Program-made: the position numbers and the translations under genes | From: Bradyrhizobium archetypum | Lineage (GTDB): Bacteria; Pseudomonadota; Alphaproteobacteria; Rhizobiales; Xanthobacteraceae | NCBI RefSeq assembly: GCF_013114835.1 | Contig: NZ_JAAVLW010000006.1 | Span: 62,001-126,000 of the forward strand | Reading direction: 5' to 3' | DNA length: 64,000 nt | The notes under the pieces: model-generated | Seen by the model: only the letters and a program-made list of their open reading frames with translations | What the model was told of the DNA's origin: nothing | Database searches by the model: none | Part shown: piece by piece, positions 54,230-62,196 of the stretch | How the letters are laid out: the number at the start of each line of letters is the position of its first letter | How positions within the stretch are numbered: position 1 is the stretch's first letter

Positions 54230-56095
54230 CTACTGCTTCATCACCCCTCGCAGCACCAATTGGTTGAGCCGGTTGGCGAACGCGGCCGGATCTTCGGGCA
54301 GCTCGCCGTCGAGGATCTGCGCCTGCTCAAGCAGCAGGAACGACAGGTCCTCGGCCACATCCTTGTCGCCGGCAAGCGCGGCGACTAGCGGATGGCGCAT
54401 GTTGATCTCCAGGATCGGCTTGGTGGTCGGCGCCTTGTTCTGCATTGCCAGCAGGCGCTCGAGCATGCGGTCGTGCGCGCCGCCGCCGGCGACCAGGCAT
54501 GAGGCGCTCGAGGTTAGCCGCTGCGAGGCGCGTACATCGGAGACGCGCTCGCCGAGCGCATCCTTGATCAGCGCAATCGTCGTGGCTTCATCGGCGCCGG
54601 ACTCGGCCTTGTCCTCGGTCTTTTCCTCCAGGAGCGGGATCAGGGCGAAATCGATATCGCCCTGGCTCAGCGATTTCAGCGGCTTGCCGCCGAAATCGAG
54701 CGGCGCCGAGGTCCAGAAGGCATCGACCGGATCGGTCAGGAGCAGCACCTCGATGCCGCGGGCGGTTGCGGATTCCAGCTTCGGATTCGACTTCAGCCGT
54801 TCGACGCTTTCGCCGGTTAGGTAATAGATGTCGGTCTGGTTCGGCCTGAGGTCATCAACATATTGCTTGAGCGTGCGCTTCTCGCCTTTCGTCGTGGTGA
54901 AGCGCGACAAACCTAACAGCTTTTCGCGGCGTTCAAAGTCTTCCCAGATGCCTTCCTTGATCACGGGACCGAACGCATCCCAGATTTTTGCGAACGCTTC
55001 CGGCTCCTTCTCGCCGAGGCTTTCCAGTTCCGATATCACGCGGCCGGTGACCGCTTTGCGGATCTGTGTGAGCTGCGGATTGTTCTGCAGCATCTCGCGT
55101 GAAATATTGAGCGGCAGGTCCTCGCTGTCGATCACGCCGCGGATGAAGCGCAAATAGGCCGGCAGAACATCGGCGTCATCGGCGATGAAGACGCGGCGGA
55201 CATAGAGCTTGACCTTGCCCTTGCGCGCCTGGTCGAACAGATCGAATGGCTTTGTCGACGGCGCGAACAACATCACCGCATAGGATTGCCGGCCCTCGGC
55301 GCGATAATGCAGCGTCATCGCAGGCTCATCGAACGCGCCGGCGACCTGCTGATAGGCCTGCTTGTAGTCCTCCGGCGTGAGTTCCGATCTTGGCCGTTGC
55401 CAGAGCGCGCTGGCCGAATTGATCTGGCGCGGCTCGCCTTCCTCCGGCACCAGTTCGATCGGGAACTGGATGTTGTCGGAATAAGCGCGGACGATGCGCT
55501 CGATTTCGTAGGTCTCGAGATATTTCGCCGCCTCCTTCTTCAGGTGCAGCACGATCTCGGTGCCGCGCGTGACGCGCTGGGCATCCTCGTCGCTGGCAGG
55601 GGCGATTTCGAATCCGCTGCCGCCGGAGGACGACCAGACGAAGACCTGATCGGAACCGGCACGGCGGCTGGTGACGACGATGCGCTCGGCGACCATGAAT
55701 GCTGCATAGAAACCGACGCCGAACTGGCCGATCAGATTGGCGCCGTCCTTGGCCTCGGTGAGACGAGAGATAAACGACTTGGTGCCGGAGCGCGCGATGG
55801 TGCCGAGATTGTCGACTAGCTCCTGCCGGTCCATGCCGATGCCGCTGTCGACGACGGAAAGCGTATTGGCCTTCTTGTCGGGCGCGATGCGGATCCTGGG
55901 CGGCGCGCCGTCGGCAATCAGGTCGGGCGCCGATATGGCCTCGTAACGCAGCTTGTCGCACGCGTCCGATGCGTTCGAGATCAATTCGCGCAGAAAGATG
56001 TCGGTCTCCGAATAGACCGAGTGCACCATCAAATTCAGAAGTTCGGCGACCTCGGCCTGAAACGGCTGCGATTCGGGGACGGTGGTAGTGGTCAT
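54230..56095 (-). CDS. htpG: Molecular chaperone HtpG (Hsp90)
   Basis: A 621-residue bacterial Hsp90. The GHKL ATP-binding domain has LRELISNASDACDKLRYEAI, the DSGIGMD motif, GTIARSGTKSF and IGQFGVGFYAAFMVAE. The middle domain with the catalytic Arg region (NISREMLQNN) and a C-terminal dimerisation domain follow. It refolds clients with DnaK in the cytoplasm. The start at 56095 (MTTTTVPESQ) is usual; 56149 adds an unlikely extension. A sigma-32-like promoter lies 40 nt upstream. Confidence 0.97.
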   Translation of the reverse strand: MTTTTVPESQPFQAEVAELLNLMVHSVYSETDIFLRELISNASDACDKLRYEAISAPDLIADGAPPRIRIAPDKKANTLSVVDSGIGMDRQELVDNLGTIARSGTKSFISRLTEAKDGANLIGQFGVGFYAAFMVAERIVVTSRRAGSDQVFVWSSSGGSGFEIAPASDEDAQRVTRGTEIVLHLKKEAAKYLETYEIERIVRAYSDNIQFPIELVPEEGEPRQINSASALWQRPRSELTPEDYKQAYQQVAGAFDEPAMTLHYRAEGRQSYAVMLFAPSTKPFDLFDQARKGKVKLYVRRVFIADDADVLPAYLRFIRGVIDSEDLPLNISREMLQNNPQLTQIRKAVTGRVISELESLGEKEPEAFAKIWDAFGPVIKEGIWEDFERREKLLGLSRFTTTKGEKRTLKQYVDDLRPNQTDIYYLTGESVERLKSNPKLESATARGIEVLLLTDPVDAFWTSAPLDFGGKPLKSLSQGDIDFALIPLLEEKTEDKAESGADEATTIALIKDALGERVSDVRASQRLTSSASCLVAGGGAHDRMLERLLAMQNKAPTTKPILEINMRHPLVAALAGDKDVAEDLSFLLLEQAQILDGELPEDPAAFANRLNQLVLRGVMKQ

Positions 56096-56134
56096 ACGGG
56101 TCTCGCAATAGACAAGGGAGGGCGGGAAGCCCTG

Positions 56135-56162
56135 ATATAGCGCTGCCATTTAAAGTGGCAAG
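56135..56162 (-). promoter_or_regulatory. RpoH (sigma-32)-like promoter of htpG
   Basis: On the minus strand, CTTG (56162-56159) is followed after 17 nt by GCTATAT (56141-56135), a 6-of-7 match to CYTATNT. This is the same spacing and quality as the hsp20 promoter at 6317, suggesting both belong to the heat-shock regulon. Confidence 0.6.
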
Positions 56163-56200
56163 ATTTGCGAGAACGTGTCAAAAACCGGTATCCGGCCCCC

Positions 56201-58171
56201 TCATCGCTCGACGAAAGCGCGCTGGAATTGATCCAGAATCGGCTTGAACAGGTAGCTCAGCATGGTCCGGCTGCCGGTCTGCATGAACACTTCCGCGGGC
56301 ATGCCGGAGACGAGCTGCAGCCCGGCGAGGAGCCGACGCTCCTCTTCCGGCAGCATGATCCGGACCGTGAAATAGGACGTCCCGGTCTGCTGGTCGCGGG
56401 TAGTATCGGGCGAGACAAACGACACCTGCCCGATCAATTGCGGCGTGACCCGCTGGTTGAAGGCCGAGAAGCGGACGAAAGCCTGCTGACCCTTGCGCAC
56501 CTGATCGATGTCGTTCGGCTGCAACCGCGCCTCGATCTGCAGATCGTCGGAATCCGGCACCACCTCCATGACGGTATCGCCGCCGCGGATGACGCCGCCG
56601 ATGGTATGCACGGTGAGCTGGTGAATCACGCCCGACGTCGGCGCGCGCATCTCGATGCGCTCGAGCACGTCGCGCGCCGCGATGCTTCGTTCGCTGAGTT
56701 CGGCTTCCTTGCCCTGCGCTTCGCCGAGCTCCTTGACGATCTCGGTGCGAACGTCCTGGTCGAGCCTGACCATCTGAAGCTTCGCCTCGTCGACCTTGGC
56801 TTTAGTCTCGGCGATCGTAGAGAGCAACTGGCCGCGCTCGCCTTCAATTCTCGCGCTCTCACGCTGCAGGGTGGTGAGCCGCGCCAGCGGCACCAAGCGC
56901 TTGTCGAAGAGATCCTGAACGCCGGTGAGTTCGCCGGTGATCAGCTCCAGTTGCTTGGCCTTGGACGCAACCTGAGCTTCGAGGCCGATGATCTCCTCGC
57001 CGAGCTGCGATACCTTGCTCTGCAGCAGCTCCTTCTGGCTCTCGCGTGCGGTCACCCGCGCCCGGAACAGCGAAGCTTCGGAGGCGAGCACCGCCTTGAC
57101 ATTGTTGTCGTCCAGCCGGGTCGACAATTCCGGCGGAATGGCTGGCTTCGGCAGACCATCGCGCTCGGCGGACAGGCGGGAGATTTTCGCGCGCACCTCG
57201 TCGAGCTGCTTGCTCACCACCTGCAGGCTGGCCTGTGCCTGCGTCGAATCCAGCCGCAGCAGCAGATCGCCGGCGTTGACCCGCATGCCATTATGGACCG
57301 GAATCTGCGCAACCACGCCGCCGGTCGGATGCTGGATGGCCTTCACATTGGACTGCACCACCAGATTGCCGGGCACCACGACCGCGCCCGACAGCGGCAC
57401 GAACGCCATCCAGCCGCCGGCCAATCCGCCGACGACGAGCAGCGCCCGCAAGCCGGTGCGCAATTCGTTCTCGAAGGCGCGCCCCGCCCGCTGCGTGATG
57501 CTCTCACCGGGTGCGCCCGCCACATCCGCCGATGCATCGCGATTGGCAAGGAATGCAACCCCGGCAGTCAGGCCATTGCGGACGATGCGCGTCATCGAAC
57601 GATCGGGCGCCACGCCCGCCGGACTCGGCGGCGCAAGTTGCGGCGCCTCGATGCGCGGCGGTTCACGCCTGTCGTCGATCTGCAAAAGCTCCGGCCTCGA
57701 CCGCGGCATGTTCAGGAGCGACGGATCGTCGGGCGCAATGATCGGACCGCGCGCCGGCCGTTCGTTCAGCCACGCATGGCCTGCCGGCCCGCGGGTGCCG
57801 CCTGACGGCGGTGGCGCGAACTGCGGCTCGCGCGCGCGTCGGGCCCGCGGCGCCGGAGGCTCGATATCAACGTCGTCGGGCTGCGATCCGAAGGGGCCAA
57901 GCCACGCATCGAGCACCCGTCCCATTTTGCCTTTCTGCCGCCGCTTCGGGCGGCCCGGGCGCGGTCGCCGCGCGGGCGGACGTTCATCCTGCGGCGGGCG
58001 TCGAAGCGGCTGCCGCTGCTCCGGCAGGTTGTCCTGCTCGAAGGCCTGCCGCAATCGCTGCAATTCGAGGATCAGCGCCTGGCCCTGCGGCGCAGCGGCC
58101 TCAGCATCCGTTCCTTCGAACCGGCTCCGCACCACTCTTTCGTCGGGATGCACGTGATCATAGCTCTTCAT
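56201..58171 (-). CDS. Type I secretion periplasmic adaptor (HlyD family) with long N-terminal extension
   Basis: A 656-residue membrane-fusion protein. The recognisable HlyD part starts at the single membrane helix (~242-261, LRALLVVGGLAGGWMAFVPL), then lipoyl half (VVVPGNLVVQSNVKAIQHPTGG), a long coiled coil (~300-480) and the C-terminal barrel ending EVFMQTGSRTMLSYLFKPIL. The ~240 residues before the helix are unusual: cytoplasmic, Pro/Arg rich (PPARRPRPGRPKRRQKGK). Typical adaptors have only a short N-terminal stub. It overlaps the ATPase gene by 4 nt (58168-58171), so it is made with it. Confidence 0.9.
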   Translation of the reverse strand: MKSYDHVHPDERVVRSRFEGTDAEAAAPQGQALILELQRLRQAFEQDNLPEQRQPLRRPPQDERPPARRPRPGRPKRRQKGKMGRVLDAWLGPFGSQPDDVDIEPPAPRARRAREPQFAPPPSGGTRGPAGHAWLNERPARGPIIAPDDPSLLNMPRSRPELLQIDDRREPPRIEAPQLAPPSPAGVAPDRSMTRIVRNGLTAGVAFLANRDASADVAGAPGESITQRAGRAFENELRTGLRALLVVGGLAGGWMAFVPLSGAVVVPGNLVVQSNVKAIQHPTGGVVAQIPVHNGMRVNAGDLLLRLDSTQAQASLQVVSKQLDEVRAKISRLSAERDGLPKPAIPPELSTRLDDNNVKAVLASEASLFRARVTARESQKELLQSKVSQLGEEIIGLEAQVASKAKQLELITGELTGVQDLFDKRLVPLARLTTLQRESARIEGERGQLLSTIAETKAKVDEAKLQMVRLDQDVRTEIVKELGEAQGKEAELSERSIAARDVLERIEMRAPTSGVIHQLTVHTIGGVIRGGDTVMEVVPDSDDLQIEARLQPNDIDQVRKGQQAFVRFSAFNQRVTPQLIGQVSFVSPDTTRDQQTGTSYFTVRIMLPEEERRLLAGLQLVSGMPAEVFMQTGSRTMLSYLFKPILDQFQRAFVER

Positions 58172-60015
58172 GAGGGAACACTCTCGGCAAGTGAGGCACG
58201 CGGCTCGGCCTTGGCCTGCGGTGGGGGCTGCGGCGGTCCCGGCGGCCCCTTGCCATTGGCCTTGCGGACGCGTGCGAATACTTCCTCGCTCGGCCCGAAC
58301 GCGATCGCCTTGCCCTCGTAGAGCACCATCGTCATGTCGAGCGCGGAGAGCGCGCTGGGACGATGCGAGATGACGACGACGATGGATTTGTTCTGCCGCA
58401 TGATTCCGATGGCGCGCGTCAGCGCGTTTTCGCCGTCGGCATCGAGATTGGCGTTGGGCTCGTCGAGCACGAGCAGGAAGGGATCGCCGTACACGGCGCG
58501 CGCCAGCCCCACCCGCTGCTTCTGGCCCGCCGACAGCGACATGCCGCCGGCCCCGATGCGGGTCGCATAACCTTCCGGCAGACGCAGGATGATGTCATGG
58601 ACACCGGCGATCTGCGCGGCCCGGAGGATGGCATCCGAGCTCGCATTCTCCTCGAAGCGGCAGATGTTCTCCGCAATCGTGCCGTCGAACAGTCCGACAT
58701 CCTGCGGCAGGTAGCCGATGTGCCGGCCGAGATCTTCGTTGCGCCATTGATCGAGGGAAGCGCCGTCGAGCCGCACGGCGCCGCGATGCGCCGGCCAGAT
58801 TCCGACCAGCGCCTTCGAAAGCGAGGTCTTGCCTGATGCGCTCGCGCCGAGCAGCGCCAGCCCCGCGCCGGCCTTGAGCGAAAACGTGATACCAGACACA
58901 ATCGGCATGTCGAAACCGGGCGCGGCCACCGCGAGATTCTGCACCGACAGTTCACGGCAGGGACGCGGCAGCATGACCGGAGGCGGCGGAGGCGGCGCGG
59001 TCGCCTTGCAGATGTCGCGCAGGCGCGCCAGCCCCTGACGGGCGGCGGCCAATTGCTTCCAGGTGCCGAGCGCGATTTCGACGGGCGCCAGCGCGCGTCC
59101 CATCAGGATCGAGGACGCGATCATGATGCCGCCCGACGCCTTGTCGGCAATGACGAGGTAGGCGCCCATACCCAGCATGCCCGACTGCAGCACGTAGCGC
59201 AGCACCTTCGCGGCCGAGCCGAGATTGGCATGTACGTCGGTAGAGCGGATATTCTCCTGGAGGTAACGCTCGTTGGCCTGCGACCAGCGCGCCGTCAATC
59301 GGTCCGTCATGCCGAGCGCCCGGACGATTTCCGCGTTGCGCTGGGTCGCGTCCGCCAGCACCTGGCGCTGCGCGTTCATGTCCATCGCCGCCTTGGCCGC
59401 ACCGCGCGAGATCCGCTCGTTCAGCAAGGTCATCGCGATGATCGCCGCGGTGCCAAGCAGCGCGGTAAAACCGATCGCCGGGTGAAACAGAAACAGGCCG
59501 ATCAGAAAGACCGGAATCCACGGCATGTCCAGGAACGCCGTCGGCCCCATCCCTGACATGAAGGTGCGCACCTGATCGAGATCCCGCAGCGGCTGCTGCA
59601 TCAGCACCGGCTTGACCCCACGCAGCGGCAGCGTGGCGAGCGCCCAATGGATCGAGGACTGCAGGCCGGCGTCGAACAGCGTTGCGATCCGGCACAGCAT
59701 TCGCGACCGCATCGCGTCGAAATATCCCTGCACCAGATAGGCGATCAGCACCATCAGAGATAGACCGAACAGGGTCGCGAGGTTACGGCTCGGAATGACC
59801 CGGTCGTAAACCTGCAACATATAAATCGATCCCGACAGCATCAGGATGTTGATGACGCCGCTGAATACGGCGACGCCGATCATGCGCCGTCCGCTCGCGC
59901 GCAGCGCGCTCGTGACGGGATCGTCGGCAGCCAGCGTCGCACGCAGACCAGATATTGCGCGTGGCGCCGCTGCTGCCCGCGCTCGGTCCTGTGCCTGACC
60001 CTGAGCGATACTCAT
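58168..60015 (-). CDS. Type I secretion ABC transporter (PrtD family)
   Basis: A 615-residue fused permease/ATPase. Residues ~40-330 hold six membrane helices without a C39 peptidase-like domain, as in PrtD/HasD/AprD exporters. The ATPase domain has Walker A GASASGKTS (390-398), signature LSAGQKQRVGLARA (494-507), Walker B FLLVLDEPNANLD and the H-loop VVVISHRPSAL. A Pro-rich linker (PPPPPPVMLP) separates the halves, and the C-terminus is Pro/Ala rich. With the adaptor it should form an exporter; the outer-membrane TolC-like partner is not in the window. The putative substrate gene is divergent, 452 nt away. Confidence 0.92.
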   Translation of the reverse strand: MSIAQGQAQDRARAAAAPRAISGLRATLAADDPVTSALRASGRRMIGVAVFSGVINILMLSGSIYMLQVYDRVIPSRNLATLFGLSLMVLIAYLVQGYFDAMRSRMLCRIATLFDAGLQSSIHWALATLPLRGVKPVLMQQPLRDLDQVRTFMSGMGPTAFLDMPWIPVFLIGLFLFHPAIGFTALLGTAAIIAMTLLNERISRGAAKAAMDMNAQRQVLADATQRNAEIVRALGMTDRLTARWSQANERYLQENIRSTDVHANLGSAAKVLRYVLQSGMLGMGAYLVIADKASGGIMIASSILMGRALAPVEIALGTWKQLAAARQGLARLRDICKATAPPPPPPVMLPRPCRELSVQNLAVAAPGFDMPIVSGITFSLKAGAGLALLGASASGKTSLSKALVGIWPAHRGAVRLDGASLDQWRNEDLGRHIGYLPQDVGLFDGTIAENICRFEENASSDAILRAAQIAGVHDIILRLPEGYATRIGAGGMSLSAGQKQRVGLARAVYGDPFLLVLDEPNANLDADGENALTRAIGIMRQNKSIVVVISHRPSALSALDMTMVLYEGKAIAFGPSEEVFARVRKANGKGPPGPPQPPPQAKAEPRASLAESVPS

Positions 60016-60467
60016 TGAAACTGCCCTTCGACCCGCCCGACCCCGGGGCTCCCTGGAAGTCTCATTGACGCGCGATGCAGACCATTTTTCGACGAGAATG
60101 CGACGAATGCCGATTGTTCAAGTTCGCTCGTGGGTAGAACGGTGACAAAGCCGGGCTTGTAACCGGTCCCATGCGCACGTGCGCCGAGCGAGATTCCACC
60201 TCGAGGGGAGCTTCGCCTCGAACTCCCGCGACCGACAGGAAAAAAGTTTGTGGCAGCTTGCCTGCAAAGGCGCTCATTGGTCGTTTTTCGGCGCGGCGCG
60301 CGTCATGGATTCGTCCGTCTATCACCTTGCTTCGGCGCTTATTGGTCGCTGTGTCGGCCGAATGACGCCATGAAGCTCGATGATCCTTCACCGTGCAGAC
60401 ATCCCGCTCCCCGGCGGGTGGCTGCGCCGACACGTTATGAATTCGACTGGTGACAGGGGACGAACTG
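60016..60467. other. Divergent control region of the type I secretion locus
   Basis: 452 nt without a supported gene. Two near-identical 15-nt direct repeats, GGCGCTCATTGGTCG (60270-60284) and GGCGCTTATTGGTCG (60334-60348), lie 64 nt apart, about six helical turns. The next 120 nt lead to an SD (AGGGGA, 60455-60460) for the substrate gene. A GC-rich inverted pair (CCTCGAGGGGAGCTTCGCCTCGA around 60202) lies further left. Confidence 0.55.
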
Positions 60468-61943
60468 ATGGCTCGCTTCGCTCAAGGAAATCAGCCCGAT
60501 GTTGATCTCGATCTTCCGATCGACGAAGCCGCCGGCCCGCCCATCGCACCGGCCTCGCCGTCGCCGACGCTGACTGATGAAACGCCGCCGGCCAACCAAA
60601 CGACGATGCGGCCTATCGGCTCAAATTTCTCCGACCTTGCCACCTTCAACGGCATGGCTCGGCCGCCGGCGGAGGCCCCGCGGCCAAGCGCCCTTGACCA
60701 AGGCGGGCAAGGAGCTGGCAGCATTGCGCATCACACCAATGATCTCACGGTGGTGCAGAACAATTTGCTGGCCGAGCTCAATGCAGGCCAGTTTTCCGGC
60801 GCCGCGCTCGGCCATGTTCAGGCGATCCTGTCCGACATCACCAGCGCCATTTCGGCGGCCAACGCCGCGGTGAGCACGTTCGGTAACACCGCTGGTGCCG
60901 AACAAACGCTTCGCGCCAGCCAACTCAGCATCATCAATGCCGTCAATAGCGATCCTGTGCTGGCGAATCCGGCGCCGGCCACGCCGCTGCCCACCGCGCC
61001 GGCTCCCGCGCCTCACAATCTCGCGGAGATCGGCGAGATGTTCGACTACGTGGCAAGTCAGATCCTTGGCGGGGTCAATGACGGCAACCGGGCTGAGATC
61101 ACCGATGACATCAATGCCGTGATATCGGACATGCAGGCGCTGATGACCGCCAACCCGGAACTGTTCGACGGGCTGACCGGCGTCCACGCCGATACGATCG
61201 TGCGGCAGCTCCAACTCGAACTCGTCTATATCAACGACCCTACGATAAGCCCGACCGCGGCGCAGGCCAGCAGCGACAACATCCTCGACATCATCAAAAT
61301 CGTTCAGAGCGACGCCAACCTGGCGGACATGGCGACGCAGGACGGCGTCGGCGGCTTCTCGCCGCTTCCCGATGCCACCGGTCCGGCTCCGAAATATCTC
61401 GACAGCGGTGTGCAGACGGTATTCCTGGCCCATTTCATCGCGCAGTCCAATTCGCTTGGAAAGCAGGCCGTCGACCTCGCGGGCAGCCAGGACGCCGGGG
61501 CGATCGCCGCGCTGATCGACGATCTCAGGGCCTTCGAGAAAAGCGTCACCGATTTCGACGCGAGTCAAGGCGCCACGCTTGGCGCCGAGATTGCCGCGAT
61601 GATCAAGGGATTGCAGACCGGCAACGTGGCCCTGGTCACGGCGGCTGCGGACCAGATGCACGGCAACGCCGCCGATATCGGCGGCCACAATATCCCTGTC
61701 ACCGGCGGCACGTTCAATACGGACGGCGTCACTGTCGCGGAGGTGCTGGGGACGGTTGCGGAGGTGCCGCCCGTGGCCGAAAACTCGGCGGCGTCAACGC
61801 CAGCCGTGCAGCAAGTCGTGGCCCCCACCATCAGCGTCGAGCCGGTGGCGGTTGCGACGGCCGACGTCAGCATCGGTGAGGTGGACCATGCCCAATCGGG
61901 CATACCGGAATTGGCACATCATTTACATCACACGTGGGGATAG
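60468..61943 (+). CDS. Putative RTX-less type I secretion substrate with helical repeats
   Basis: A 491-residue, acidic protein with no signal peptide, no cysteine and few lysines, divergent from a type I secretion ATPase/adaptor pair. No GGxGxDxxx nonapeptide is present. Three diverged helical repeats can be aligned by eye (~95-165, ~190-260, ~330-400) with the shared core VQAILSDITSAIS / INAVISDMQALMT / IAALIDDLRAFEK. An N-terminal low-complexity Asp/Pro part (1-90) and a Val/Ala/Pro-rich linker (~420-470) precede the C-terminus (GIPELAHHLHHTWG), where type I signals normally lie. Start ATG 60468 by SD; a GTG at 60450 is less likely. Function unknown. Confidence 0.7.
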   Translation: MARFAQGNQPDVDLDLPIDEAAGPPIAPASPSPTLTDETPPANQTTMRPIGSNFSDLATFNGMARPPAEAPRPSALDQGGQGAGSIAHHTNDLTVVQNNLLAELNAGQFSGAALGHVQAILSDITSAISAANAAVSTFGNTAGAEQTLRASQLSIINAVNSDPVLANPAPATPLPTAPAPAPHNLAEIGEMFDYVASQILGGVNDGNRAEITDDINAVISDMQALMTANPELFDGLTGVHADTIVRQLQLELVYINDPTISPTAAQASSDNILDIIKIVQSDANLADMATQDGVGGFSPLPDATGPAPKYLDSGVQTVFLAHFIAQSNSLGKQAVDLAGSQDAGAIAALIDDLRAFEKSVTDFDASQGATLGAEIAAMIKGLQTGNVALVTAAADQMHGNAADIGGHNIPVTGGTFNTDGVTVAEVLGTVAEVPPVAENSAASTPAVQQVVAPTISVEPVAVATADVSIGEVDHAQSGIPELAHHLHHTWG

Positions 61944-62196
61944 CGGCGCGCGGCGCGGCCTCCGGCTGCCCCGATGCTGCGGGACCGCCGGAGGCCGATA
62001 CATAAATCAAGAACAGCGTTGGCCGATTTGGCTCGCGCGACGGGCGCAAAAGAGCTCATCACCAGCCTGCGCCCGCAAGGAACGATCTCAACGAGGGTCT
62101 CGACAACAAGAGACCACCATCAGTACGGCAGCAGCAGCGGCAGTTGGTGGATTCGGCGCGGTTGCTGTTCGGTAAGTGAAGTAGCGGGGCGAGGGC

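Noticed and set aside
56165..57805. A 546-codon plus-strand frame over the HlyD adaptor gene
   Set aside because: Antisense shadow of a clear adaptor reading frame.
60468..61943. RTX calcium-binding repeats in the putative secreted protein
   Set aside because: Several GG-containing spots were inspected (GGVNDGN, GGFSP, GGTFNTDG), but none forms the GGxGxDxxx nonapeptide.
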